This document shows, piece by piece, positions 32,363 to 44,765 of a DNA stretch of 64,000 nt. The notes beneath the pieces are model-generated. The model saw only the letters and a program-made list of their open reading frames with translations. It was not told where the DNA came from and ran no database searches. Position numbers and translations under genes: made by a program. This DNA is from Hexactinellida sp. DTS-2022. Taxonomy: Eukaryota > Porifera > Hexactinellida. Numbering within the stretch: position 1 is the stretch's first letter; each line of letters begins with the position of its first letter. The DNA lies in the NCBI GenBank assembly GCA_028753945.1, contig JAPNXP010000008.1, forward strand, positions 1,860,001 through 1,924,000, given 5' to 3'.

Positions 32363-33367
32363 CACAATTGGAATTCGTCTAATGTGACTATACTAATTGT
32401 TCAGAAAGAATTATTCAAAAGCAGAACTGGCACAATTTCCGAGGTTGGTTGAACGAAATATATCAGATTTATCTTCCCTATATTTCTGTGAATACTTTGA
32501 AACGTTGTATATCAAAATGTCAGGAAAATTTTTTTTAACTAATCATTAACTGTTGATTCATTGTGATTGTTGGTTAATGGATAGTTTAATTAATTAATTA
32601 TTAATTGACAGTTATGTATGAATTTAGAATAGATTTCTTTGACGCATATTAAATATATTTCAATTTTCTTGAAAGATGCCTTCTCAAATGCAGTTCTTAA
32701 AAAAGAACGTCCAAAAACTGGCACAATTGACCTGCGGGAGCTTCCCACGGCTTCTAAAGCCCAACCCAGGGCATTGCACCCCCTAGATATTTTGTGCTGG
32801 ATCCATCCCTGATATATCCACAAATTACTACACCACAAATGTAGTAGATACTTATATACTAGTGTACCATCCTTTCGAAATGTTCTCTGTAATTCTTCAC
32901 TAAATTAATTTACTAAGATTTAGAGAATGTATGCAAATTTAGCCAAATTCATTTGACTACCTTCCATGATCCAAATGAGCGGAAATAATTGATTATAGAA
33001 ATTTGGGAAAAATTAACATTAATTAAATTGCTTTAATTAAACAAACAATATAATTATAATTATAATTTTACAGTATAATAACACAGATAAGGCGAATGTG
33101 TATAAGATTAATTCCCCTAACCTATAAAAATCCAAGGAAGTGAATTCGGGTAATAAGAACAAATTTTAGGGCTCCTTAGTGTTGCATTATTTGCATTAAC
33201 AAGAGTTTTCTGTATTTAACATATATATAATCCAAAGAACTGACTAATTTGCATATTCAATTAAAGAAATAGAAGCAACATAAAATTTAATGGGTTATAC
33301 TGGAATATCTAAGAAACTACAATATATAAAACAAATTACATCAAAAGTTTATATTTAACGAATAGTG
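32363..33367. other. Gene-free stretch downstream of PEX5
   Basis: AT-rich sequence, presumably the PEX5 3' UTR near 33300 plus intergenic DNA. A 'tagatattttgtgctggatc' segment near 32785 is hAT-like ('ggatccatccctg' type). No gene recognised. Confidence 0.4.
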
Positions 33368-34137
33368 TTAATCGCATAAATGAAATTCAACTAGTAATGA
33401 ATCAAGATCTCGGTTATCAATAGCTGTAAATAAATGTGGCATATCACCAAGCATTAATGCTAGTCTCAGTGTGTTCCACAAATTCCATGCTGTTGCATTT
33501 GGTCCCCTACCTTGACTTTGAAGCTTAAGCGCAATAAGAAAGTGTTCACATGCTTCAGGAAAAGACTTAAGGTTCATGCATGCAATGCCCATATTATATC
33601 TACAGCGAACATAATTAGGATAAAGTCTAAGTGCTTCCTTATAAGCATGTACTGCTTCTTCACTGCGGTCACCGTTAGCCAATGTTGCTCCAAGCTTATT
33701 CCACAACATTGGATTATCAGTTTGCAATGAAAGTGCAGTTTTAAAATGACTAACTGAAACAGAATATTGTTCAACAAGATGGTATAAAATACCAGCTGCT
33801 ACATGTAAATCTCCCTTTTCTTGTGAATTACCTAGAGGCGAAATGAGTGCAAGTTCAAAAAGTTCGACAACTTCTTGATGAAATTTTGGATCCAAAAAAG
33901 AAGGCATATAAAGTTGAATAGGTGCATTTAGTGCTTCGGATGGAAACAAAATACAAAAACATGGGTGGTTAAGTAACCAATCACGAAGTATTTTACATGC
34001 TTGCCTATTCTTTGACTCATTAGTATAACCTACAGCTAGGAGCAACCTCGCGTCCATATTTTGTGGATCCAGACTAATACATTTTCTAAGTGCAGATATT
34101 GAAAGTTCATCTTGTTCATTTTCAGCTTGAGAGCTAC
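33368..34137 (-). CDS. PEX5: Peroxisomal targeting signal 1 receptor PEX5, last exon
   Basis: An intact open exon of about 256 codons after a T-rich acceptor (ttttttag at the minus-strand upstream side), opening S-S-Q-A-E-N-E-Q-D-E-L and continuing 'CISLDPQNMDARLLLAVGYT'. It carries the C-terminal tetratricopeptide repeats: 'KTALSLQTDNPMLWNKLGAT', 'EEAVHAYKEALRLYPNYVRC' and 'RYNMGIACMNLKSFPEACEH', followed by the conserved tail 'NATAWNLWNTLRLAL' and a stop after FHLCD. PEX5 binds the C-terminal SKL-type signal of peroxisomal matrix proteins through these repeats and ferries them to the peroxisome membrane. The absence of breaks indicates a live gene. Upstream exons, with the N-terminal PEX14-binding part, were not recognised in the window. 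It contrasts with the decayed elements around it. Confidence 0.95.
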
Positions 34138-35145
34138 CTAAAAAGTTAATTACAATCTAAACAACTTGTTAAATAATCATGATTAATAAATCCAAAAAGA
34201 AACTTGTGCTATTATAATATTTATAGCAAGTATAACATTTAAAATAAATAGTCTATAAAATGGATACATATTTTACAGTAGACACTTGAAAATCTGAGAG
34301 GGCTTTTACACAGACAGTGATTGGTCAGATTAATAAATATGTTGCAGTTAAACGCGTAGCCGGTGTGAACGCGTTCCTATGGTGTATACGCGATCACACT
34401 GGCCATTTTGGTGTGAACGCGTTCCCATTGATTTGAACGGATTGTGGTTGAATTATGTAAGTTTTATCTATCTATTTATTTATTCATCTATATTGATAAC
34501 TTGTTTGCTAGATTGTATTACTATGATAATGAAATGGAAACTGTATTTTCAATGGGGATATAATAGCTTCCAAAATTTATATTCCAGTTCCCGGTTATAA
34601 CTCGGTTATAGACTGACATACTTTTCCCTGTTTATAACCCGAACCAACTAACTATGGTTATACACATTGATGATAACTGAGTTATAACCATGGTTATGAT
34701 TTCTATAACAGGAACCAAGTTATAAAGTTGTAAACAAATATGCTGAATACGAAATTCGTATTTACAAGTTCACAATACGATTTTTTTTATTTTGTTGACA
34801 AAAGTTGTAAACAAATTGATGAAATAGAAAACAAACCTATAGACTAGCTAGATATCAACGGGTATAATGTAAACAGTATGCTACGTGTAAGTACAAATTT
34901 AGTAACTATGAAGGTAGCGGTTGCCTAATGAATAAGGCAAGACCGGAGAGCGTGCTGCGTAGCGAAGTGACCGAGACCGAAAGAGTTGTTTATTCACGCT
35001 TCAATGGATAATAATATCTCAAAATAAACAAGTCCACATGAGCTATTAGCTAAACATGTGGAGCTAATTTCTTGAAATTACATCGATAAACTACCACATA
35101 TTGTAGATATATTTCTACAGCTTAGTGAGGAAGGATAAGTAAACT
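34138..35145. other. PEX5 intron and AT-rich sequence
   Basis: No exon recognised. 34350-34440 repeats 'gtgaacgcgttcc' twice. 34905-34990 is a GC-richer patch ('cgtgctgcgtagcgaagtga') of unknown origin. Confidence 0.4.
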
Positions 35146-35149
35146 AAAT

Positions 35150-35530
35150 TATTGAAACAAGTGCGAACCTTTTGACACTTGGAGTTACAGTTTCTAGAGA
35201 CCTCCTTGCAAGGACATCTAAGAGTTCTGCAATGTCCACAACTGCATGATGATCGAGTAGATATTCCCAAATTAGCACTTTAAATTTACTGAGTTTATGT
35301 GATAGTAATATTTCAGCTTAAGAGACAATTCAAATTGGGTGCTGATATAACCAACATAAAGTGTACATTGCGAGGTAGTTACCCTATATATATAATCTCT
35401 CCCTTTTCGGTAATGCAACCTAACATAATCCTTGGACCGATAGAATTGACTTTGTCAGGATGTGCAAAGCGAATTACAATAGTATCACCAATTTCTGCAG
35501 GATTCAAATTCTTAAAGCTGGTGTTTTAGC
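35150..35530 (-). pseudogene. C-terminal remnant of a KRBA2-like integrase-derived protein
   Basis: Two minus-strand blocks. 'FKNLNPAEIGDTIVIRFAHP' followed by GPRIMLGCITEKG (about 35400-35525) resembles the post-integrase domain of KRAB-A-domain-containing-2-like proteins. 'SSCSCGHCRTLRCPCKEVSR' (about 35165-35260) resembles their terminal Cys-rich segment. The stretch between has lost its frame. No integrase core was seen. Family placement rests on motif memory only. Confidence 0.4.
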
Positions 35531-35591
35531 ATCCCTTCATGCAGCCTTTCTTGATTCCTCGTGATACCTGTACGCATGGAAGCGAAAGGCA

Positions 35592-35720
35592 GGGGCGGAT
35601 CCAGGATATATTCAAGGGGGGAGTTGTCATTTAAACAATAAACACTTAAAAAAGCTGGGGGGCTGGTGGCCTGGGGGCGGCTTAAGTTTCCCAGTGGGGT
35701 CCAGGGGCGAACCCCCTGCA
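35592..35720. mobile_element. hAT-like MITE fragment
   Basis: It begins 'caggggcggatccaggatat', a terminus common among animal hAT MITEs, and includes GGGGG runs. There is no right end or target duplication. Confidence 0.5.
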
Positions 35721-35903
35721 ATCAAAATACGATATAATGCTATTTCCCAATTTTAAATACCAACAAATGCGATTCGTAGTGGATTATTCTGGCATTTCAA
35801 AAATTCACGAGACCATATGCCACACAGTTCCCAAAGAGTGGACATTGTTCTTAGGATGGCACAAATTTTCGGCAAGGGTTCCGAGTGCGATTTTACTGGG
35901 TGC

Positions 35904-36168
<265 letters not shown>

Positions 36169-36479
36169 AACAGCATTTTTACACAAAGTTTCCCATTGAC
36201 TTTTTCAAACTAATTCCTAGCCATTGAGGCCAAAAACACCATCCATTAATGCTCATCACGTCCAGAACTTTTTATTTCGGAATTTTGAATTTTATACTAA
36301 AATTTCATCTGGCCTAGTCTTCTCAAGTTGTAATAAATCAATTTGTGGTTGAAATTGTTACATTCACTATCGAGCTCTATACAACATACAAAGAATTATT
36401 CTAGCTTGGTTTTTAATGATAAATGTGCATTTATCTGTTTCAATAACATGTATTTATATTTTAGCGTAATATTTTTATC

Positions 36480-38196
36480 ACAACTTCAAGGAGGAGGAAA
36501 TGTTCTAATGATCCGAATGGTTCCTGCTATATTTGTGGATAGTTAACATTCCCAGCTCAGAAACGGGAGATAAATGAAACAGTACGCAATTTATACCATG
36601 CATATTTGGGATGCAACTGGGCGACCAAGATAAACAGTCGTCACCATATATAGTTTGTCAGAAATGCTATATTAATCTAAATAACTGGTCACGTAACAAC
36701 CAAAGTCTTTGCCATTTGGAGTTCCTATGATATGGAGGGAACCTACAAATCACATTGATGATTGCTACTTCTGTATGGTCAAAACACTAGGTTTCAATCA
36801 AAAGAATAAATCGACAATACTGTATCCCTCTATACCGTCCGCAATAATGCCAGTTCAACATTGTGATGAAATTCCGGTTTCAGTTTTTAAAAAACCAGCA
36901 ATTGAACCTGTAATAACTGATTGTTATCAATTTTTACCTGCCCCGGATCTAGAAATTAGCGATGAAGTGGAGTCACCAGATGAGAGTAGAGATGAAGACT
37001 TTGTCAAATAGAAATCACTTCAAACATTTAACCAGGAAGAGTTAAATGACTTGGTTCGTGACCTTGCATTATCAAGGGCTGCATCCGAGCTACTAGCATC
37101 TAGGCTTCAACAGAAGAATTTGTTGTCTCCACTCACCAAGATTACATATTATCGTGATAGAGATCTGGAGTTCCTACCATATTTTGCTCAACGTGGAAAT
37201 TGGGTCTACTGTTGTGACATTGAGGGCCTGTTGAAAGAACTTGGTCTGAAGACATATTACGCTAATGAATGGAGGCTCTTTATTGATAGCTCCAAAAGGA
37301 GTTTAAAAGTTGTTTTACTCCACAATGGTAATTTGTTTGGCTCAATACCCCTTGCTCATTCTGTAACTTTAAGAGAAAGATATGAAAATGTCAAACTTGT
37401 TCTACAATTAATTTGCTACGATCAGCATAATTGGATCATCTGTGTCGATCTAAAAATGGTTTGCTTCCTTCTCGGGCAACAAAGTGGATATACAAAATAT
37501 CCTTGTTTTTTGTGTATGTGGGATAGCAGAGCGAAGAATGAACATTGGATCAGAAAGGAGTGGCCGAAGAGACAAAATTTAATCGTTGGAAGTGCTAATG
37601 TGATTAACGAAGCAATGGTAGAGCGAGAAAAGATTGTTTTCCCACCTTTGCATATTAAACTCGGGTTAATTAAGCAATTTGGAAAAGCTCTTAACAAGGA
37701 CGGTGATTGTTTTAAATACCTTCACTCACGATTCCACAGGCTGAGCGATGAAAAAGTCAAATCTGGTATCTTCAATGGGCCAGATATTCGAAAATTGATG
37801 AAAGATCCGGAATTCACTGCGAATATGATGGATACTGAGCATGATGCATGGCAATCCTTTGTCTCGGTTGTGAAAGGCTTCTTAAGGAATAGAAAGGACC
37901 ATAATTACGCGTATTTGGTCGATTGTATGCTTGAAAGCTTTCATAAGTTGGGATGTAACATGAGCATCAAGGTTCATTTTTTGCATAGCCACTTAGATGA
38001 ATTCCCAGCAAACCTTGGTGACGTCTCGGATGAGCAGGGAGAACGATTTCATCAGGACATTCAAACAATGGAAGAGCGTTACCAAGGAAGGTATGACACA
38101 AGAATGTTGGCAGACTACTGTTGGAGCCTGAAACGGGATTGTATTGATGTTCAATACACTAGAAAATCTAATAAGAGGAAGTTTTTGGAGTCCTAA
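36480..38196 (+). pseudogene. Recurrent animal transposon-associated protein, nearly intact but broken
   Basis: The C-terminal 380 codons are open and contain 'LQQKNLLSPLTKITYYRDRD', 'EWRLFIDSSKRSLKVVLLHN', 'GYTKYPCFLCMWDSRA', 'PPLHIKLGLIKQFGKAL' and 'DEQGERFHQDIQTMEERYQG'. I recognise these as blocks of a protein found in many copies in arthropod, cnidarian and other animal genomes, probably transposon-borne, of unknown reaction. An in-frame TAG (37009-37011) separates this part from the preceding 'PFGVPMIWREPTNHIDDCYF' block. Upstream, a shift near 36706, another near 36615 and a TAG after CYICG (near 36540) break a Cys-rich N-terminal region (CYIC, CQKC). The last 40 residues keep the 'DYCWSLKRDC' motif. 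The length is close to that expected for the family. Confidence 0.7.
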
Positions 38197-38237
38197 TGTA
38201 GTTTCTCATGAATATTTGTAGAATAACACATTATATA

Positions 38238-38786
38238 CACTAACCAGCCAAAAGTATTTGAACAATTGGAGTTTTAATGCAAACTGCAATAATCGTCTGG
38301 TAACTTATTAGAGGCTCTTTAAACTACTCTGGAATGACTATAAATATCTTGCTATAGTTATAAATTAAATAATATTTTGAATTCACGTGATTTTGGTTAA
38401 TATCCATGAAGTGGCATAAGTGTATCTGCCACGTGCCACTTGTGGTACAAGTGGCACAAATGGGAATGTGGCTGTATTCTAGTAGAGAATAAACGCAATC
38501 ATTTGAAATTATCCTCCTAGAGTAATTCGACCATGTGGAATTCAAATCTGTAATGAAAACTTCTATATTCCCATTCCATCTTGATGATCAGAAATTATAT
38601 ATTTAATTAGCTAATTATATAGTTAATGAGTTTAACACCTCGATATAAATGTTAATTTTATTATACTTCACATATTGCATTTTGTAAATAGCAGTGTTGA
38701 TGCATCTACCAATGCTATTGTGCTGATAGAAGCTTGAATGTATAAATACAAATTATTGCTGTTCAAATACTTTTGGCCGGCTAGTG
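38238..38786. mobile_element. 549-bp TA-flanked MITE, copy 1
   Basis: Ends 'cactaaccagccaaaagtat' and 'cactagccggccaaaagtat' (reverse complement of the right), TA on both sides. The second copy at 40658-41220 is alike throughout, including the internal palindrome 'gtgccacttgtgg'. Tc1/mariner-type target; no transposase. Confidence 0.85.
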
Positions 38787-39278
38787 TATGTATGTCATTT
38801 CCTAATTATAAGTATATACTAACAAGAAATAATTTATTTAATTATATTTACACCTGTAATTTAATGTTTGGGAAAGTAAATTTAATCACTTTAATTAATG
38901 ACAAAATGGATTTTTCTAAAATAAGTTATGTCAATATCATAAAGTCCTGACTTGGTGGCCATAAATGGATGCGTTTTTCAACCTCAGCACGAAAAGTTGT
39001 GTACGAAATGTGGGATAACTCAGTTTGTGTACGGAGATAATCTAATTATGTAGCCCTGTGTATAATTAACGAGTGTGAAGTTGGCTGAATATTCGACCAG
39101 CACAAAAATAGTCAATAAGTTGACTAATTTGCTGACATCAGATTTAAAAGGTTTTTACAACATTCGAAAGAGTAGAAACCTACGTTTATGAAACTAGCAT
39201 TACAATTTTTAAAAAATTCATTTTCGACAAAAATAATTGACCCCTAACCCGAAATAGTTCACCGACTTTTTTAATACA
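38787..39278. other. Gene-free AT-rich stretch
   Basis: No gene or clear repeat recognised between the MITE and the start of element U1. Confidence 0.4.
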
Positions 39279-39561
39279 CTAACACTAATTATCAAGCGCT
39301 GAAATTATGCATGTAGACTCCAGAGATATCTACGTTTATGTTATAGAAATTTCATCAAAAAATATTATGTACTTTTTGAATATTGAAGTTTTCAAAATTG
39401 AGTCTCCATTAAAATCTTACTATATACGTATATGCATACAGCTACCAATAGCGTCAATTCCAGTTTGACGTAGACAAGTTAGAAGTGATTAAATTAGATC
39501 ACAAGCTTCAAGCTGATATTCTATTACGTATTAATAATTCCTCATGAAGAGGATAATGTCA
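39279..39561 (+). repeat. Left terminal inverted repeat of U1
   Basis: 283 bp matching 46761-47048 in reverse complement with scattered differences. Confidence 0.85.
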
Positions 39562-40145
39562 ACTCACGCCTCTCATTCTATTAATATATTTGAGGTATTT
39601 AAAGCATCCAAGGGCCAAGTCCCTCAATAATAGTAAACGGGCTAATTTACTCCATCAATTAATTAATACCAAATTTTGTAGACTGAATGACCTCGGTCAT
39701 AAATAAGATATTTAATTATTTGACAGTTTAATAGGATGACTTATTTGATTTCAAAGATCATACAAAGAATTGATTATATAATTCAAAATTCTACATAAAG
39801 TGTACACAAATATCATTAATACATTTATAAATTAATCGTTAATCATTAATCGTTGTCCACAGAATTAAAATAGAATACCCATAATATCCGCGCGAAAATA
39901 AATAATCTAAAACTTCGTCTCTATCTCCTTTTCTGATAATTACAAGACTGGTTCATAATGATTACCAGTATGTACAATGTAAATTGATACAGTGGTGTTG
40001 GCGGGTGGTGTATTAATTACCTGATCTATACTAGCACCTTTTCCAGAGAAAAACATTCCATGTGTTACCCGTGTCTTTCGAACAGAGCTGCAAATAATTC
40101 TAAATCTCCGCCCCATTTGGCATTACTCTTCATGCCAGTTTTAAC

Positions 40146-40598
40146 TAGAGGTGCACAGGATCCTGGATCCGGTTCCGGATCCGGCCGGATTTCCCCATTT
40201 GTGGAGGATCCGGGATCCGGCCGGATCCGAGATGAGGTTACCGGATCCGAATCTGTATGTGTATCAACTATTTAATTGATTCTATTAATCCAAGTAACCT
40301 CTAATTACATACAAAAACTATTCAATAGTGACATACTCTACGCCAATTCAAATTTATTATAATTTTCATGAAGTAATAGGAGACATAAATTAATTAAATA
40401 TCTCTGATTGACAGATTGAGACAATTTTAATGTCTTCATACTAACGAAGTTTTACTTTACCATATATCAATTACTACAAACTTAATATAACTGTATTTTC
40501 TTTCCAAGCGGATCCGGATCCGGTAAGATCCGGTTCCGGCCGGATCCGAAAATTCCGGATCCGGCCGGATCCAAAAAAGTGGATCCGGTGCATCCCTA
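40146..40598. mobile_element. 453-bp hAT MITE with GGATCCGG palindromes, copy 1
   Basis: Ends 'tagaggtgcacaggatcc' and 'tagggatgcaccggatcc' (reverse complement of the right). Target duplication GTTTTAAC at 40138-40145 and 40599-40606. Clusters of 'ggatccggccggatcc' lie inside both ends. The inverted copy at 45076-45552 is almost the same sequence. Confidence 0.92.
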
Positions 40599-40657
40599 GT
40601 TTTAACCACATAATCTCCGATATTTCTGTAAGTATTTGGGTATTTATTATTAATATA

Positions 40658-41220
40658 CACTGACCAGCCAAAGGTATTTGAACAATAGGGATTTTTATGC
40701 TCACACAATAGTATTCCGGTAACTTATTAACGGCTATCTAAACTACTCTGAAATGACTATAAATAACTTATTATAGATATACATATGAAAATTTTGTGAT
40801 TTCAATTAAATTTAGAAAATATTCACCAAGTGGCATAAGTGTTTCTGCCACGTGCCACTTGTGGCATAAGTGGCACAAATTGAAATGTGGCTGTATCTTA
40901 GTAGAAAATATTTGGATTGATTTGAAATTATGCACTTAGAGTAATTTAACTATGTGGAATTCAAATCTGCTTTCGGAATTTATATATTAACATTGCATCT
41001 TAATTCTCACAAATTAATATTTAATGAGCTAATTATATATTTAATGAGTTCAAAGCCTCCATAAAAATTTGAATTCGAAAATTTTGCTGTTTTAATATAC
41101 TTTACATATCGTTTCATGTAAATAGCCATTTTGTAGAATCTACTATTGTTATAATGCTGGTGTAAACTCAAATGTCTGAATACAAAATATTGCTGTTCAA
41201 ATACTTTTGGCCGGTTAGTG
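40658..41220. mobile_element. 563-bp TA-flanked MITE, copy 2
   Basis: The same family as 38238-38786 ('cactgaccagccaaaggtat' at the left, 'ttttggccggttagtg' at the right), TA on both sides. Confidence 0.85.
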
Positions 41221-41808
41221 TATTTTCCACATATTACTCTTAGTTTATTTATCATACTATCAACGATAAGTTTCCGTATTCCGTGACAATTATCCGAACA
41301 ACCCGTAATCCAATATGCTATAGAAGAAAACAAACAATTTCCATCTTCGGGGACACAATAAGTCTTGTTAGGTACATACTCATTCAGTGGTCACTTTACA
41401 TTACTGTTAATCTTGCTATGTACTGGCGATATTACAACAATAAAATTCAGATTATGACAAATATCTATCTGACCAGGGTGGGAGAGTGGCTTATAGGGTG
41501 GAAGGTCGTAATTAATTGTACAAATTTCAATTATATCGATGTCAGTGATACTATCAACATCAGCTGCCTGGAGGACCACATCAGGGTTGGATACGACCTC
41601 TTTTCTATAATTCTCTTTTTTCGCGGAAATTCAGAGTCCAAAATCTTTATCTTTAAATATTTACCTCTTTTAGACTGTACATCCTCTTTTAGACTGTTAA
41701 AGTTTGATAACATTTTTCAAAAACTTTATCTACATTATCTATATCTGGGGTTATATAACTTATGAATTCCAAATTTGAAAGCAGAAATTCTATCATGAAT
41801 ATTAATAT

Positions 41809-42207
41809 CAAGGTTGCAACCGAATAGTTGACCGAATAGTTGCCTACCGATTAGCAAAGAATCGGCCGATTACCCATATTCAGGTCTATTGGTTTTTTAT
41901 AAACCCTAATGTATTTAGCTCAACAAATAAAAGCATTTGGTTTATCTGATGATAATATTTTGCTGATCAGATATTAGTATTCGGTTGACCAAATAGTATT
42001 ATTCGGTTGAACGAATAGTACAATTTGTCAACCGAATACTAACATATATTCAACAAAATATCATTATCAGGTGAAGCAAATACTTGTATTTGTAAACATG
42101 GATATATATGCGGTCCAAAATGACCAATAACACTGGGTTTCGGTAAGCGACCGATTCTTAGCTAATCGGCAAGCAACTATTCGGTCAACTATTCGGTTGC
42201 AACCTTG
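41809..42207. mobile_element. 399-bp hAT MITE inside the U1 gene
   Basis: Ends 'caaggttgcaaccgaatag' on both sides (inverted). Target duplication ATTAATAT at 41801-41808 and 42208-42215. Removing it continues the host codons R-T-M-Y-I-N into I-H-D-R-I-S. Confidence 0.92.
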
Positions 42208-43534
42208 ATTAATATACATTGTACGAATAAAATCACCAGGTCTTATGTGTATATTAGATTCGAATATTGGATGTTTAACTATCCTAAACCAATTTTCTGC
42301 TATGGCATTACTTGCTTTAGTTTCTTCTTGATCACCAGTTCGAGATAATATAATTCCAGTCCATACAGGCAAGATTGGCATATAGTATGTTAACAAATAT
42401 TCTAAAATATCGGGACAATAACAGCCATTCAGCATACTAATTTTATCAGTTTTAAATCATTACGATTCTTAGATACTAGTGAATCAAAATGTCTACCAAC
42501 GGGTGATTTAGCACGATATGTAGTGGCGTTTTCTACATGCGTGCAATCATCTTCAGGTGGTTCCACATAGTCAAGTTGATATAGCATGTCACCTCTAACT
42601 AAACCGGAGCTGACAGTATCATTATATGTAATACTGTATAGATAAAATATTACTTAATCCTATGAAAACCCTATTTATCTCTTGCATACTTTTTGCTTTT
42701 AAAATTATAGCAAACACGTGTAAAATATGATGTTTTAAACTTTTTTGAGTGCTATGAATCATAACCTAACTGTAATCAATTTCTATTCTAGTTATGTGTA
42801 TTTCTTTGCTGAGAACTAACTTAGAATTTAAATACCATTTATTTAGAAAATGTGATATCTTTGCAGTACCATGGTCCGAGCTAATCATCTCTGCTACTGG
42901 TATCGGGCTACTATGGTTGTCTGGATGCTGTAGAGTGAGTGCATAATCGGGTACAAAGTTACATTAATTACACCCCTGCAAATTAGAAACAGTATAATTT
43001 ACGTTGTTAATAATATTATTACTACACTTGATGGCGTCCTCGCATTTTATTCCTCTTTAACAAGATGAAGAGGTTCATTTTTAGGAAGTGGGGACAATTC
43101 TGGAGCTACTTCTGGGTTACTATTATAGCTAAACAATCAGTATAAATGATTTTCAATACATCAACACCTTTACTCGAAAACTGATCACGTGAATCTGTTA
43201 TCCAATGTACGAATTCACTTAGTTGCACGTTGGTCAAAAGTGCGTATTGTTTTTAAACAACTTGTCAATACATTTACAATTAATTTGGTTAAGAACTGAC
43301 CAAATTAACAATAATGGTGTCTGTTCAATAATCTCATCCTCAAACTCGTCAATACATTTACGAACGAATCTATCACACTGTTCCAAATCTATATTTTTTC
43401 AAATTTCAAAAAGTTTTCAAAATGATTTGGTCTTCGGTAACCATAAAAATTACAACCATCAACCCATAATTGAGCCTGGCTATTGTTGTAACAATAGTAT
43501 GCTTTCTATAATTTGTGACATTATTTAAAATTAT

Positions 43535-44011
43535 CAGAGCATTAAGCGCTCCTCATTTTCTGGAGGCGCTCCCGCTCCGCTCTCCTAATCATAAAAAGGA
43601 GCAGCGCTCCTGTTTTCGCTCCTCCGAAAAAAGGAGCGCACTCCCGCACCCGCTCCTGAAAAATTTGATCGCGCTCACTTTTCGCTCCTTCATTTATTAT
43701 GTACCAAAATGTGTTAAATAAACTAAGATATTTCTCTAGTTAACTAACTCTGAGTTTCGCTTAAAACTTCGGAACCTCATGAAACCTATATTATTACACC
43801 ATCTATGAATATTTACGTACCAAATTATACGTGCCCTAGTTTATATAATGTACTTATACGTGTAAGGTAACGATTTAGTAAATTGTAATATTTGAAGGCG
43901 CACTCCAGCTTCCGCTCCTCAAATATAAAAGGAGCGCGCTCCACCTTGCGCTCCTGAAAATGGAGCGCGAACCTGGTGCGCCACTCTTTGGAGCGCTCCT
44001 TTAATGCTCTG
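43535..44011. mobile_element. 477-bp hAT MITE with GGAGCGCTCC repeats
   Basis: Ends CAGAGCATTAAGCGCTCC and CAGAGCATTAAAGGAGCGC (reverse complement of the right). Target duplication AAAATTAT at 43527-43534 and 44012-44019. Many 'ggagcg' and 'cgctcc' repeats face each other. Confidence 0.92.
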
Positions 44012-44175
44012 AAAATTATGTCAGTGAATGCATTGGTAGAGGTTAGTTTATAAACTTATATTGTATGGTTGTTATGATTGTTCAAGGGCCGTGACTTCTT
44101 TTAGTCAATTGTTAGCTGCCCTAAACATAGTATAAATCTGTTTGTTATCTTAATCTAAATTGATGTTTATGATTA

Positions 44176-44262
44176 ATTGAAAGATGGCGCCCCCTAAGGG
44201 GGCTCCAATATTTTCACAAGGTGCCATGGAGCCCCTTGGCGCCAACCTGGAGCCGCCCCTGA
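44176..44262. repeat. GC-rich hairpin fragment
   Basis: 'atggcgccccctaaggggg' and 'gagccccttggcgcc' pair in part. It resembles a tiny hAT-like insertion, but no target duplication was found. Confidence 0.4.
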
Positions 44263-44765
44263 TTACTAATAAAAGTGCTATTGCTAATATCAAATGAAAC
44301 ATGCTCGTCCTTTTGCTTAAGTTAATGGTGGGTAACCAAGTCAGATGCTGAGGAAGACCAAATTAACAATAATCTGTCATACTGCAAATCAGGTTCAATG
44401 GATTCACATGAAATTTCTTCACGAACTACAGGGCTAAGACTAGATAGGGACATACATAGAGATATTTCTCGCAGCATAACAGAGGTATATAACGATGCTA
44501 ACCCTTCAGGGCGGAGAGAGTCGAGACTTAAACTAACGAAAAATGACATATTTTGAGAGGTAGGATCAGGATTAATTAATCTTTCTAACATTAACGGATA
44601 TTATGTGAATTGTTCTTCCATTTCAAATAGAGTTTACGCGTTTAGCTTGACTATTACGTCCATGAACTTTCTTAGAAATTACTACACAAATTGAATCTGA
44701 TACACTAGGACTGGTAGATAGGGACTTCATAATCTCACTGTATGATTGTGAGGTGGATTCAACAT

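Noticed and set aside
12516..34137. Functional cluster of peroxisomal genes (thiolase and PEX5)
   Set aside because: The genes are 20 kb apart on opposite strands, and the thiolase lacks a visible peroxisomal signal; their proximity is most simply chance.
41283..41765. 160-codon plus-strand frame
   Set aside because: It lies opposite the decayed minus-strand family U sequence and shows no similarity of its own.
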